DNA from: an uncultured Prevotella sp.
Lineage (GTDB): Bacteria; Bacteroidota; Bacteroidia; Bacteroidales; Bacteroidaceae
Direction of reading: 5' to 3'
Length of the DNA: 24,022 nt
Assembly: GCA_905198745.1 (NCBI GenBank)
Contig: CAJKDU010000037.1
Coordinates: 1-24,022, forward strand
In this document: positions 15,214-23,763 of the stretch, in pieces
How the letters are laid out: each line of letters opens with the position of its first letter
How positions within the stretch are numbered: the first letter of the stretch is position 1
Made by a program: the position numbers and the translations under genes
Notes under the pieces: generated by a model
Seen by the model: only the letters and a program-made list of their open reading frames with translations
Databases searched by the model: none
What the model was told of the DNA's origin: nothing

Positions 15214-17829
15214 ATGAAACATTTTCTGACAACTCTTTTGGTACTCTTTTGCTGTGTTATGGCAAAGGGTGCAGATGTTTATACTTCAGTAGCAGGCTTT
15301 GGTCAGCTGGATGGAAGCGGCCGCTTGGTGTGGAATTTCAACCCAGGCTGGCGCTTTTGTCTCGGAGACGTGAAAGGCGCAGAGACCATAGGCTTCGACG
15401 ACAGCCAATGGCAGGTTGTTGCTACACCACATTGTGTGAAACTTGAACCGGCCGAGGCAAGCGGTTGTCGAAATTATCAGGGCAAGGCTTGGTATCGCAA
15501 GCATTTCGTGATGCCTAAGGAAACGGCAGGCAAGGATGTAACCCTGCATTTTGAAGCCATTATGGGCAAACAGCAATTTTATATCAACGGGAAACTTGTG
15601 AAGGAACACTTGGGTGGTTTCCTTCCCGTGAACATTTCACTGACGGATTGCGGAGTGAAACCCGGTGAGAAATGTGTGGTAGCTGTCATGGCAGACAACA
15701 GCGATGACGGCAGTTATCCTCCGGGCAAACCACAGGTGGCACTCGATTTTGCCTATCATGGAGGCATCTACCGCGACGTGTGGATGATAGCCAAGTCGAA
15801 GGTGGCAATCACCGACGCCGTTGATGCTGGTAAGGTGGCGGGTGGAGGCGTGTTCGTTCATTATGAAAATATAACGGAACACAATGCCGATGTTTATGTC
15901 AATACGGAAGTTCACAATGCGGGCAACAAGCCTTCAGCAGTTAAGGTGACACAATCACTGACAGACATGGACGGCAGGCGCGTGGCTTTTGCCTCTTCCT
16001 CCATTGTTCTCCAGGCAGGAGAAACCAAAAGCGTTTCGCAACGTTTCAAGGTGCGTCGTCCACATTTATGGTCGCCGGAGACACCTTATCTCTATCGCTT
16101 GCAGTCACGTGTAATCCAGGGAAAAAACTGTCTTGACGGTGGCGTGACGCGTATAGGCATCCGTTCGTTTGAATTCAAGGGCAAGGATGGATTCTGGTTG
16201 AACGGCAAGCGCTATCATCAGTTGATAGGCGGTAATCGTCATCAGGACTTCGCTTATGTGGGCAATGCCATGCCCAACAGTCAGCAGTGGCGTGACGCCC
16301 TGCGGTTGCGCAATGCCGGCTTCACGATAGTCCGCACGGCCCACTATCCTCAGGATCCTGCCTTCATGGATGCCTGCGATGAACTGGGACTCTTTGTTAT
16401 AGTCGCCACTCCCGGGTGGCAGTTCTGGAACAAGGACCCCAAGTTTGCCGCCATGGTGCAGCAGAACACACGTGACTTGATACGTCGTGACCGCAACCAT
16501 CCATCCGTCTTGATGTGGGAACCAATACTCAACGAGACCCACTTTCCCAAGCAGTTCGCCCTTGATGCACTGCAGGTGACCAAGGAAGAATATCCCTTTG
16601 CCTATCGGCCCGTGTCGGCAGCCGACTTGAACTCGGCTGGAGTGAGAGACAACTACGACCTTGTGTATGGCTGGCCCGTTGATGAAGACAAGAAGAACGC
16701 ACCCAAGCAGTGCATCTTCACTCGAGAATTCGGAGAGTATGTGGACGATTGGTATGCCCACAATGCCATGAACCGGGCCAGCCGCAGTTGGGGCGAACGG
16801 GCCATGAAGGTACAGGCTGAAGCCTTGACGGAGACCATCGACTTGATGTATCACACCAAAGGACAGTTCATTGGCGGTTGTCAGTGGCATCCTTTCGACC
16901 ATCAGCGCGGCTATCATCCCGATCCTTTCTGGGGCGGAATCTACGATGCTTTCCGCCAAAAGAAGTATGCCTATTACCTGTTCCATAGTCAGATGCCTGC
17001 CACATTCAAGAGTGATGTGGTGGAGAGTGGTCCAATGGTCTATATGATGCATGAAATGACACCATCGTCTGAGCCAGATGTAACTGTCTACAGCAACTGC
17101 GATTCCGTGCGGTTAAGTATCTATGACGGGGCTAAAAGCTGGACTTTACCTGTAGAACATCAGGCGGGTCACATGCCCAACAAACCCGTTGTGTTCAAGG
17201 ATGTGTGGCACTTTATGGACGCCCGTTCTTATAGTTACAACAAGAAATCTTGGCAAAAGGTGAACCTTGTGGCTGAGGGAATCATAGGCGGAAAGGTGGT
17301 CTGCACAGACATGCGTATGCCCTCACGGCGCAGTACGAAACTCCGTCTTTATGCTGATACCATGGGCAAGAACCTTGTGGCAGACGGATCCGACTTTGTT
17401 GTGGTGGTGGCAGAAGTAACTGACGACAGTGGCAATGTTCGCCGATTGGCTAAGGAAGACATCGTGTTCTCGGTTGAAGGAGAAGGCGAGATAGTGGGCG
17501 GAGCCGAAAACAGTGCCAATCCACGTGCTGTGGAGTGGGGATCGGCTCCTGTGCTTGTGCGTTCTACCTGCAAGGCAGGTGCCATCAAAATCCATGCCCG
17601 TGTGCTCTATCCCGGTATGCATGCTCCGGCCGACGCCGAACTTGTTATCAATAGCGTGCCTTGTGCAGAAAAGATGTGCTACGATGTAACGGAAGTGTCC
17701 AAGGCTTACAGCAGGACAAAGACCGAGGACAAGGCAGTGACACAACAGGAGAAAGTGTCGGAACAGGAAAAGCAAAAGTTGCTGCGCGAAGTGGAGCAGC
17801 AACAGGCAGATTTCGGTATTCATAATTAA
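15214..17829 (+). CDS. Secreted GH2 glycosidase (beta-galactosidase/beta-uronidase type)
   Basis: I chose the ATG at 15214 because it opens directly into a signal peptide (MKHFLTTLLVLFCCVMAKG). An ATG five codons upstream adds only MYRAT. The 871-residue protein has an N-terminal jelly-roll sugar-binding domain (about 25-200), an Ig-like domain (about 205-310) and a TIM barrel (about 315-595). The expected acid/base is E441 in WEPILNET and the expected nucleophile is E505 in FTREFGEY. After the barrel come a domain of the kind often following GH2 barrels (about 595-700) and an invasin-like Ig domain (about 705-820). An unusual Gln/Glu/Lys-rich tail of about 45 residues closes it. GH2 covers beta-galactosidases, beta-glucuronidases and beta-galacturonidases, and the substrate cannot be fixed here. 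It lies 13 bp before the esterase gene. Confidence 0.88.
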   Translation: MKHFLTTLLVLFCCVMAKGADVYTSVAGFGQLDGSGRLVWNFNPGWRFCLGDVKGAETIGFDDSQWQVVATPHCVKLEPAEASGCRNYQGKAWYRKHFVMPKETAGKDVTLHFEAIMGKQQFYINGKLVKEHLGGFLPVNISLTDCGVKPGEKCVVAVMADNSDDGSYPPGKPQVALDFAYHGGIYRDVWMIAKSKVAITDAVDAGKVAGGGVFVHYENITEHNADVYVNTEVHNAGNKPSAVKVTQSLTDMDGRRVAFASSSIVLQAGETKSVSQRFKVRRPHLWSPETPYLYRLQSRVIQGKNCLDGGVTRIGIRSFEFKGKDGFWLNGKRYHQLIGGNRHQDFAYVGNAMPNSQQWRDALRLRNAGFTIVRTAHYPQDPAFMDACDELGLFVIVATPGWQFWNKDPKFAAMVQQNTRDLIRRDRNHPSVLMWEPILNETHFPKQFALDALQVTKEEYPFAYRPVSAADLNSAGVRDNYDLVYGWPVDEDKKNAPKQCIFTREFGEYVDDWYAHNAMNRASRSWGERAMKVQAEALTETIDLMYHTKGQFIGGCQWHPFDHQRGYHPDPFWGGIYDAFRQKKYAYYLFHSQMPATFKSDVVESGPMVYMMHEMTPSSEPDVTVYSNCDSVRLSIYDGAKSWTLPVEHQAGHMPNKPVVFKDVWHFMDARSYSYNKKSWQKVNLVAEGIIGGKVVCTDMRMPSRRSTKLRLYADTMGKNLVADGSDFVVVVAEVTDDSGNVRRLAKEDIVFSVEGEGEIVGGAENSANPRAVEWGSAPVLVRSTCKAGAIKIHARVLYPGMHAPADAELVINSVPCAEKMCYDVTEVSKAYSRTKTEDKAVTQQEKVSEQEKQKLLREVEQQQADFGIHN

Positions 17830-17842
17830 AACAAGATAGTAT

Positions 17843-19156
17843 ATGAAGAACAAGATGAAGGCATTGTTGATTTGCGCTATGATTCCTTTGGCATCGCAGG
17901 CGCAATGTACATTTGAAAACCGGTATACCAAGTCGCTTCACGATGTGATGGATGGTTTGCAGAAACGTTACCAGGTGAAGTTTAAATACACGGGTGTAGA
18001 CACGACCGGCATGAAGATAACCTATGCCGACTTCCGTCTTCGTCCTTATTCCCTGGAGGAGAGCTTGCGCAATGTCCTTGCTCCGCTCGACTTGAACTAC
18101 TTTGTTGACGGCAACGGCAAGTCAAGAACCTATCGCATCCGCAAGTATCGTTACCCAATGCGCCATGACGAAGAGGGAAAGGCCATGTTGGACTGGTTGA
18201 GTGGCAAGTATAGTAACAAGGAGCAATGGGAGTCGCGGCGTGACAGTCTGCGCAGGGAAGTGCGCCGATTGTTGGGCGTCGACGACATACTCGCCCAGCT
18301 TGTCCATAAGAAAGCCGTGCTCTCTTCCGTGCGCAAATATGATGGCTACACCGTGCAGAACATTTGCATAGAGACATTGCCCGGACAACACGTTTTCGGT
18401 ACAATATACGCTCCTGTCACCAAGGGGAAACACCCGCTTATCATGTGTCCTATGGGGCATTTCCAGGCAGGCCGTTTCTTTGACGTGCAACAGAAACGCC
18501 TGGGCACTCTTGCCCGTATGGGTGCCATCTGTGTAGATATGGATTTGTATGGATGGGGACAGTCGGAGGGTGAAGTGGGAAAGGCTGCCCACGAAACCAG
18601 CAAGGCCCACCAGATGCAGGCCGTGAACGGCATTGTGCTACTCGATTGGACGCTTGCCAACCGCAAGGACATTGATCGGACACGCATTGGCGTGAATGGG
18701 GATTCGGGCGGTGGCACGCAGTCTGTGCTTTATGCCACGATTGACGACCGCTACACCGCCATGTGTCCTACGGTTAATCTGGCCAGCCATTTCGATGGCG
18801 GTTGCCCCTGTGAGAGCGGTATGCCTATCCAATTGGCTTGTGGCGGCACGTGCAATCCTGAGTTGGCCGCCACCTTCGCCCCCAAGCCCATGCTCATTAT
18901 AAGTGACGGAGGCGACTGGACTCACACGGTGCCCTACATGGAGTATCCTTTTGTCAAACGAATCTATGGATTCTATGGCGCTGAAAATAAGGTGGAAAAC
19001 GTGCATCTTCCAGACGAGGGCCACGACTTTGGTGCCAACAAGCGGAAGGCGGTCTACGATTTCTTTGTCAGAGTGTTCGGCCTTGACCGTAGCAAAGTTG
19101 ATGAAGACAAGGTAACGGTGGAAACCGTGGAACAGCTGACCTGCAAGACAAAATAG
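17843..19156 (+). CDS. Secreted alpha/beta-hydrolase esterase with N-terminal STN-like domain
   Basis: The 437-residue protein starts with a signal peptide (MKNKMKALLICAMIPLASQAQ). Residues about 22-108 look like an STN/DUF4974-type small alpha-beta domain, with the pattern L..V...L.KRY.V.FKY, then SLEESLRNVLAPLDLNY and a final strand. From about 150 a carbohydrate-esterase alpha/beta-hydrolase follows: nucleophile S288 in NGDSGGGTQS, acid D355 or D358 in SDGGDWTH, and H394 in DEGHDFG. From memory, a pectin methylesterase family founded by Bacteroides BT1017 (CE19) has an alpha/beta-hydrolase catalytic module plus an extra module and includes Prevotella members. Lying next to a GH140 gene, this protein may belong to it. 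An acetyl esterase is the main alternative. It lies 18 bp before the GH140 gene. Confidence 0.75.
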   Translation: MKNKMKALLICAMIPLASQAQCTFENRYTKSLHDVMDGLQKRYQVKFKYTGVDTTGMKITYADFRLRPYSLEESLRNVLAPLDLNYFVDGNGKSRTYRIRKYRYPMRHDEEGKAMLDWLSGKYSNKEQWESRRDSLRREVRRLLGVDDILAQLVHKKAVLSSVRKYDGYTVQNICIETLPGQHVFGTIYAPVTKGKHPLIMCPMGHFQAGRFFDVQQKRLGTLARMGAICVDMDLYGWGQSEGEVGKAAHETSKAHQMQAVNGIVLLDWTLANRKDIDRTRIGVNGDSGGGTQSVLYATIDDRYTAMCPTVNLASHFDGGCPCESGMPIQLACGGTCNPELAATFAPKPMLIISDGGDWTHTVPYMEYPFVKRIYGFYGAENKVENVHLPDEGHDFGANKRKAVYDFFVRVFGLDRSKVDEDKVTVETVEQLTCKTK

Positions 19157-19174
19157 CTTTGACACATCTGTAAC

Positions 19175-20641
19175 ATGAAATACAGACTGTTTTTATTACT
19201 CACTTTCTGCCATCTGTCGTTCGTTGCGATGGCTGCCTCAGGCTTTGATCGTCCTTGGAAGAACGGACGGCTGCAGGTGTCGGACAATGGCCGCTACCTG
19301 CAGCACGCCAATGGCACTCCCTTCTTCTGGCTCGGCGAAACGGCATGGCTGTTGCCCGAACGGCTTGACCGCGACGAGGCAGCCTTCTACTTGCAGCAGG
19401 TTGCCACGAACGGATACAACATGGTGCAGGTACAGGTGATGAACAGTACGCCCTCTTTCAATGTCTATGGCGAGAAGTCACTGGTCGACGGGTTCAACTT
19501 TGAACCTTTCCGCAACATGAAAGACCGTTACACCTATTGGGACCATCTCGACTACATAGTCAGTACAGCCGAGCGTTTCGGCATCTATGTAGGTATGGTC
19601 TGCATTTGGGGCGGCAACGTGAAGGCTGGGAATATGAACGAGGAACAAGCCAAGGCGTATGGCTCTTTTCTTGCAGAACGGTATAAGAACTGTCCCAACA
19701 TTATATGGATAATGGGTGGCGACATACAGGGCGACATTCATCCGGAGGTGTGGGATGCCTTGGCGCGCAGCATCAAGGCCGTCGACCATAATCATCTGAT
19801 GAGCTATCATCCCCGCGGGCGCTGCACTTCTGCCCGTTGGTTCAACAATCGTGAATGGCTCGATTTCAACATGTTTCAGAGCGGACACCGCCGCTACGGA
19901 CAGCGCATGGGCAACAAGGACTATCCGATTCCGGACAACACGGAGGAAGATAACTGGATGTATGTGGACTCCTGCTTCAAGTATACCCCCGTCAAGCCTA
20001 CCCTTGACGATGAGCCCAGCTATGAGGATATCCCCCAGGGGCTTCACGAGCCCAACGGCACTTATTGGCGTGCCAAGGACGTGCGTCGTTATGCCTACTG
20101 GTCTGTGTTTGCCGGTTCTTGCGGTCACACCTATGGCCATTGCGCCTTGATGCAGTTCTACAATCCCGGCTTTAGTCCTGCCTATAGTGCGCCCGATTCC
20201 ATCAAGCCTTGGTATGAAGCCCTGAAATCACCGGGCTTCCTGCAGATGAAGCACCTCAAGTCGCTGATGCTCGCCTTCCCTTATTTTGAGCGTGTGGGCG
20301 ATCAAAGCGTGCTGGTGGAGAATGGCGTGAAATACGACCGCGTGTGCGCTACTCGAGGCAAGGACTATATGCTCCTCTACAACTATACGGGCAGGAAGAT
20401 GCTCATTGACCTGACCAAGATTTCGGGCAAGCGAAAACGACTGATGGTCTACGACCCTATAGACGGCAAGGTGTTGCCCTTGCAGGGGATGGACTGCGTG
20501 GACGGCAAACAGAAACGCTTTGAAGTGCCTGCCCGGCTCCTCGCCCACGACTATGTGGTTATCGTTGAAGACGCAGCCAAGGGGTATGAACATTTGCTTG
20601 GCTTCAAGCAGACTGCTGAGGAAAGAAACCTTGAAGAGTAA
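19175..20641 (+). CDS. Secreted GH140-family glycosidase, probable apiosidase
   Basis: This 488-residue protein has a signal peptide (about 1-20) and a DUF4038-type TIM barrel starting at GRYLQHANGTPFFWLGETAW. A C-terminal beta domain of the 'putative collagen-binding' type spans about 395-470. D183 in MGGDIQGD and E280 in LDDEPSYE lie 97 residues apart. From memory, the founding GH140 enzyme BT1012 uses D187 and E284, the same spacing, so both catalytic residues seem present. BT1012 cleaves D-apiose links in rhamnogalacturonan-II. It is the last gene of a four-gene operon with GH43, GH2 and an esterase, which supports a pectin role. Many DUF4038 proteins are uncharacterised, so another furanosidase activity is possible. 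Transcription probably ends at the hairpin at 20811-20854. Confidence 0.82.
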   Translation: MKYRLFLLLTFCHLSFVAMAASGFDRPWKNGRLQVSDNGRYLQHANGTPFFWLGETAWLLPERLDRDEAAFYLQQVATNGYNMVQVQVMNSTPSFNVYGEKSLVDGFNFEPFRNMKDRYTYWDHLDYIVSTAERFGIYVGMVCIWGGNVKAGNMNEEQAKAYGSFLAERYKNCPNIIWIMGGDIQGDIHPEVWDALARSIKAVDHNHLMSYHPRGRCTSARWFNNREWLDFNMFQSGHRRYGQRMGNKDYPIPDNTEEDNWMYVDSCFKYTPVKPTLDDEPSYEDIPQGLHEPNGTYWRAKDVRRYAYWSVFAGSCGHTYGHCALMQFYNPGFSPAYSAPDSIKPWYEALKSPGFLQMKHLKSLMLAFPYFERVGDQSVLVENGVKYDRVCATRGKDYMLLYNYTGRKMLIDLTKISGKRKRLMVYDPIDGKVLPLQGMDCVDGKQKRFEVPARLLAHDYVVIVEDAAKGYEHLLGFKQTAEERNLEE

Positions 20642-20810
20642 TCATGGGGAAAATGTAGTTCTGTAAAACAACTGCTATCCTCCTTTTTATCCCATGTCTT
20701 GAGACAACGAAAGGTCGGGCTGCGTAGGGTAGAGGTAAGGCAAACATTGTCTGCGGATGACGTGTGGAAAGCTGGGCATGTGCCATTACGTTTGCCCTAA
20801 CCATAAGAAA

Positions 20811-20854
20811 GCAAAAAAGGATTGCGGCATCTATATGCCGTAATCCTTTTTTGC
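20811..20854. terminator. Bidirectional terminator between the pectin operon and the lipoprotein gene
   Basis: The 20-bp arm at 20811-20830 (starting GCAAAAAAGGATT) pairs with 20835-20854 with only one G-T wobble, around a 4-nt loop. A-runs and T-runs at the stem base give T-tracts in both directions. It serves the GH140 gene from the left and the minus-strand lipoprotein gene from the right. The last codons of the lipoprotein gene lie inside the right arm and its TAG stop is in the loop region. Confidence 0.92.
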
Positions 20855-21232
20855 GAAAGAGGCTTCATAGAGTATCTTCTGCGGGTTACTGCCCGAGTGA
20901 TACACATATCTGAAGTTGAACGATGCGTCTTTGTATGCCTTCAAGTTGGTGGCGTTGATAAGTCCGTTGAGCAGGTTCTGGTGCATCTTGTCCTTGTTGA
21001 GTTCTATGACTCGCTCATTGTCGGCCTCGTTCATGAGCGAGTAGTAGTACACCAGTGTGCGTGTTTGTGGGTCGAACGCCATGCTGTCCGTGCGTGTATA
21101 GTCTCTCACGGGAGTGGGGCAGTACTTTCGGGTGAATTCGCGCGCCTCCCTATAGGCCCGGTCCTCCATGTTCTCGTGCTTGCACGCTGTGAGAGTAGTT
21201 ACGGCAAGCACGGCAAGTAATAACTTCTTCAT
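20831..21232 (-). CDS. Small lipoprotein of unknown function
   Basis: The 133-residue protein begins with a lipoprotein signal (MKKLLLAVLAVTTLTAC), and C17 is the expected lipidated residue. KHEN after the Cys lacks the acidic run of some surface-exported Bacteroidetes lipoproteins. The rest is polar and probably periplasmic or membrane anchored, with no further membrane segment. TRTLVYYYSLMNEADNERVIELNKDKM and FRYVYHSGSNPQKILYEASF suggest a compact alpha/beta domain, but I do not recognise the family. It lies 7 bp after the Crp/Fnr-type gene, so the two are probably cotranscribed. The terminator stem overlaps its last seven codons (AKKDYGI). Confidence 0.8.
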   Translation of the reverse strand: MKKLLLAVLAVTTLTACKHENMEDRAYREAREFTRKYCPTPVRDYTRTDSMAFDPQTRTLVYYYSLMNEADNERVIELNKDKMHQNLLNGLINATNLKAYKDASFNFRYVYHSGSNPQKILYEASFAKKDYGI

Positions 21233-21239
21233 CGGTTTC

Positions 21240-21836
21240 TTATTCTATAAGTGTCGCTGAACGCACGCGGCTCAGCGTCTCTGGTGTCATCTGCAGATAA
21301 CTGGCAATGTAGACCAGAGGTGCCCGCAGCACGATTTGCGGCGAGTTCTTGCAGAGTTTCTTGTATTTGTCCTGTGCACTCTCAAAGCGCACCAGGTCGG
21401 CGTGAATCTGCGAGAGGATGAGGCTCTCTTCCAGAATCTTGCGGTAGAGAATCTGTATGTTCACGGTGTGCAGAGCCACTTCTTCGAGCTTTTCCTTGGG
21501 CAACGCATAGATGACGGTCTGTTCGAGAGCCTCCACCTGCAGGCGTGTAGGCTCTTCGCGAAACAGACTCTCGATGCACATGAAGATGGAGTGGTCCACG
21601 CCCAGGTGCTCGGTAACCTCCTTGCCGTTCTTGAAGTAGAACTGGCGTATCAGTCCGTGGTCTATGTAGTAAATGTTGCGGCACACTTCGCCCGTCTTGA
21701 GAATCATCTCGTTCTTGGCAAACTTCATGGGCACCAGCACACTCTCGAGAATGTCGAGCTCGTCGTGCGTCATGGTGCTGTACTTTCGTGCCAGCTCGCG
21801 AGCGATGTCGCGTGTTGTGTTCTGCATCTCTTTCAT
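21240..21836 (-). CDS. Crp/Fnr-family transcriptional regulator
   Basis: An N-terminal cyclic-nucleotide-binding-like beta barrel (about residues 20-125, with LKTGEVCRNIYYIDHGLIRQFY) is followed by a long helix and a C-terminal helix-turn-helix. The HTH segment VYIASYLQMTPETLSRVRS is close to the Crp recognition motif. The usual GELA...R cAMP-phosphate-binding stretch is not seen and no Cys cluster for Fe-S is visible, so the ligand is unknown, as in many Bacteroidetes members. I chose the ATG at 21836 (198 residues). A TTG at 21848 in the same frame would add four residues. It lies 25 bp after lepA and 7 bp before the lipoprotein gene. Its targets cannot be named from the window. Confidence 0.87.
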   Translation of the reverse strand: MKEMQNTTRDIARELARKYSTMTHDELDILESVLVPMKFAKNEMILKTGEVCRNIYYIDHGLIRQFYFKNGKEVTEHLGVDHSIFMCIESLFREEPTRLQVEALEQTVIYALPKEKLEEVALHTVNIQILYRKILEESLILSQIHADLVRFESAQDKYKKLCKNSPQIVLRAPLVYIASYLQMTPETLSRVRSATLIE

Positions 21837-21861
21837 AATATCGTTCAAGTTTTCATGTTGG

Positions 21862-23643
21862 TTAGTCGAGTTTCAGTACGGCGAGGAAAGCCTTCTGCGG
21901 CACTTCCACGTTGCCTATCTGCTTCATGCGCTTCTTGCCCTTCTTCTGCTTTTCGAGCAACTTGCGCTTGCGGCTCACGTCGCCGCCGTAGCACTTGGCG
22001 GTCACGTCCTTTCGCACGCATTTGATGGTTTCGCGTGCCACTATCTTGGCACCAATGGCTGCCTGGATGGCTATGTCGAACTGTTGGCGTGGAATGAGGT
22101 CCTTGAGTTTCTCACACATACGCCTGCCGAAGGTGACGGCATTGTCCTGGTGGGTAAGGGTTGACAGGGCGTCTACAGGTTCTCCGTTGAGCAGAATGTC
22201 GAGCTTGGCAAGCTTCGACGGACGGAAACTGTCGATGTGGTAGTCGAACGAAGCGTAGCCTTTGGAGATAGACTTGAGCTTGTCGTAGAAATCGATGACG
22301 ATTTCTCCAAGTGGCAGCATGAAGTGTAGTTCCACGCGGTTGCCACTCACGTACTGTTGGTCTATCAGTTCGCCACGCTTGTCGAGGCAGAGTGTCATGA
22401 TTGGGCCTATGAAGTTGGCTGTAGTGATGATGCTTGCCTTGATGTAAGGCTCCTCGATGTGGTCTATCATGGTGGGGTCGGGCAGCCCGGAAGGGTTGTG
22501 CACCTCTTTCACGCCGCCGTGCTTGTCGTAGACCATATACGACACGTTGGGCACGGTGGTGATGACGTCCATGTTGAATTCCCGGTCGAGACGTTCCTGG
22601 ATAATCTCCATGTGGAGCAGGCCGAGGAAGCCGCAGCGGAAACCGAATCCCAGTGCTACAGATGACTCGGGCATAAAGGTGAGCGAGGCATCATTGAGTT
22701 GCAGCTTCTCGAGCGAAGCGCGCAGGTTCTCATATTCCGACGGGTCAATGGGGTAGACTCCGGCGAAGACCATGGGCTTCACCTCCTGGAATCCGTCTAT
22801 GGCCTTTTCGCACGGACGTGCTATGTGGGTGATAGTGTCGCCCACCTTCACCTCGGTGGCGTCCTTGATGCCGCTGATGATGTAGCCCACTTCGCCGGTG
22901 TGCAGTTCTTTCTTGGGCACCATGTCCATCTTGAGCACGCCCACCTCGTCGGCGGTGTATTCCATGCCCGTGTTGAAGAACTTCACCTTGTCGCCAGTGC
23001 GCAGGCATCCGTTCTCTATCTTGAAGTAGGCAATGATGCCGCGGAACGAGTTGAACACACTGTCGAAGATGAGTGCCTGGAGTGGTGCCTTGTCGTCGCC
23101 CTTGGGATGGGGAATGCGTTTCACCACAGCCTCGAGTATCTCGTCCACGCCTACACCCGTCTTGCCAGATGCCCGGATGATGTCCTCGCGCTTGCAACCG
23201 ATAAGGTCGATGATTTCGTCTTCCACCTCGTCGGGCATGGCGCTTGGCATGTCTATCTTGTTAATGACGGGAATGATTTCCAAATCATGGTCAATGGCCA
23301 TATACAGGTTTGAGATGGTCTGTGCCTGCACACCTTGTGTGGCATCTACCACCAGCAGCGCACCTTCGCAGGCAGCAATGCTTCTTGACACCTCGTAGGA
23401 GAAGTCCACGTGTCCCGGAGTGTCGATAAGGTTGAGTATGTATTTCTCGCCGCCTGTTGTATACTCCATCTGGATGGCGTGGCTCTTGATGGTGATGCCG
23501 CGCTCGCGTTCCAAATCCATGTCGTCGAGCATTTGCCCTTCGGTCACTTTAATGGTTTTTGTGTATTCGAGCATGCGGTCGGCAAGTGTACTCTTGCCAT
23601 GGTCAATATGTGCGATGATGCAAAAGTTGCGTATATGGTCCAT
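21862..23643 (-). CDS. lepA: Translation elongation factor 4 (LepA GTPase)
   Basis: LepA is a ribosome-associated GTPase related to EF-G. The 593 residues are the normal length. The GTPase motifs are complete: AHIDHGKST at 11-19, RGIT in switch I, DTPGHVD at 74-80 with catalytic H78, and NKIDMP at 128-133. The LepA-specific C-terminal domain, basic and conserved, is present (TAKCYGGDVSRKRKLLEKQKKGKKRMKQIG). The ATG at 23643 gives the standard start MDHIRNFCIIAHIDHGKS. It is the first gene of the minus-strand group with the Crp/Fnr-type and lipoprotein genes. Confidence 0.98.
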   Translation of the reverse strand: MDHIRNFCIIAHIDHGKSTLADRMLEYTKTIKVTEGQMLDDMDLERERGITIKSHAIQMEYTTGGEKYILNLIDTPGHVDFSYEVSRSIAACEGALLVVDATQGVQAQTISNLYMAIDHDLEIIPVINKIDMPSAMPDEVEDEIIDLIGCKREDIIRASGKTGVGVDEILEAVVKRIPHPKGDDKAPLQALIFDSVFNSFRGIIAYFKIENGCLRTGDKVKFFNTGMEYTADEVGVLKMDMVPKKELHTGEVGYIISGIKDATEVKVGDTITHIARPCEKAIDGFQEVKPMVFAGVYPIDPSEYENLRASLEKLQLNDASLTFMPESSVALGFGFRCGFLGLLHMEIIQERLDREFNMDVITTVPNVSYMVYDKHGGVKEVHNPSGLPDPTMIDHIEEPYIKASIITTANFIGPIMTLCLDKRGELIDQQYVSGNRVELHFMLPLGEIVIDFYDKLKSISKGYASFDYHIDSFRPSKLAKLDILLNGEPVDALSTLTHQDNAVTFGRRMCEKLKDLIPRQQFDIAIQAAIGAKIVARETIKCVRKDVTAKCYGGDVSRKRKLLEKQKKGKKRMKQIGNVEVPQKAFLAVLKLD

Positions 23644-23688
23644 CTATATGTTTGTTGCTGTGTGCTTGTTAGTTGATAAAAATATGCA

Positions 23689-23696
23689 CAAAGATA
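23689..23696 (-). promoter_or_regulatory. Candidate -7 element for lepA
   Basis: On the minus strand TATCTTTG matches the Bacteroidetes -7 consensus, 45 bp before the lepA ATG. No TTTG lies 19-21 bp upstream, because that space is taken by the terminator hairpin of the next gene. Confidence 0.55.
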
Positions 23697-23697
23697 C

Positions 23698-23747
23698 AAA
23701 AAAAGTACGTTATAAGTCGCTGTAGGAGCTTATGACGTACTTTTTTT
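23698..23747 (-). terminator. Terminator of the winged-helix gene
   Basis: AAAAAAAGTACGT at 23698-23710 pairs with ACGTACTTTTTTT at 23735-23747. The stem continues past a T-G wobble with ATAAG (23712-23716) against CTTAT (23729-23733). The loop is 12 nt. The symmetric A/T tracts could stop transcription both ways, but only the minus direction has an upstream gene in the window. It abuts the lepA -7 element. Confidence 0.88.
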
Positions 23748-23763
23748 AATGAATTTTAAATAC

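Noticed and set aside
16105..17052. 315-residue open frame on the minus strand
   Set aside because: It is antisense to the catalytic barrel of the GH2 gene and has no domain or start context.
12517..20641. Full polysaccharide utilisation locus
   Set aside because: No SusC/SusD pair, hybrid two-component sensor or ECF sigma/anti-sigma pair is present in the window, so only a satellite enzyme operon is claimed.
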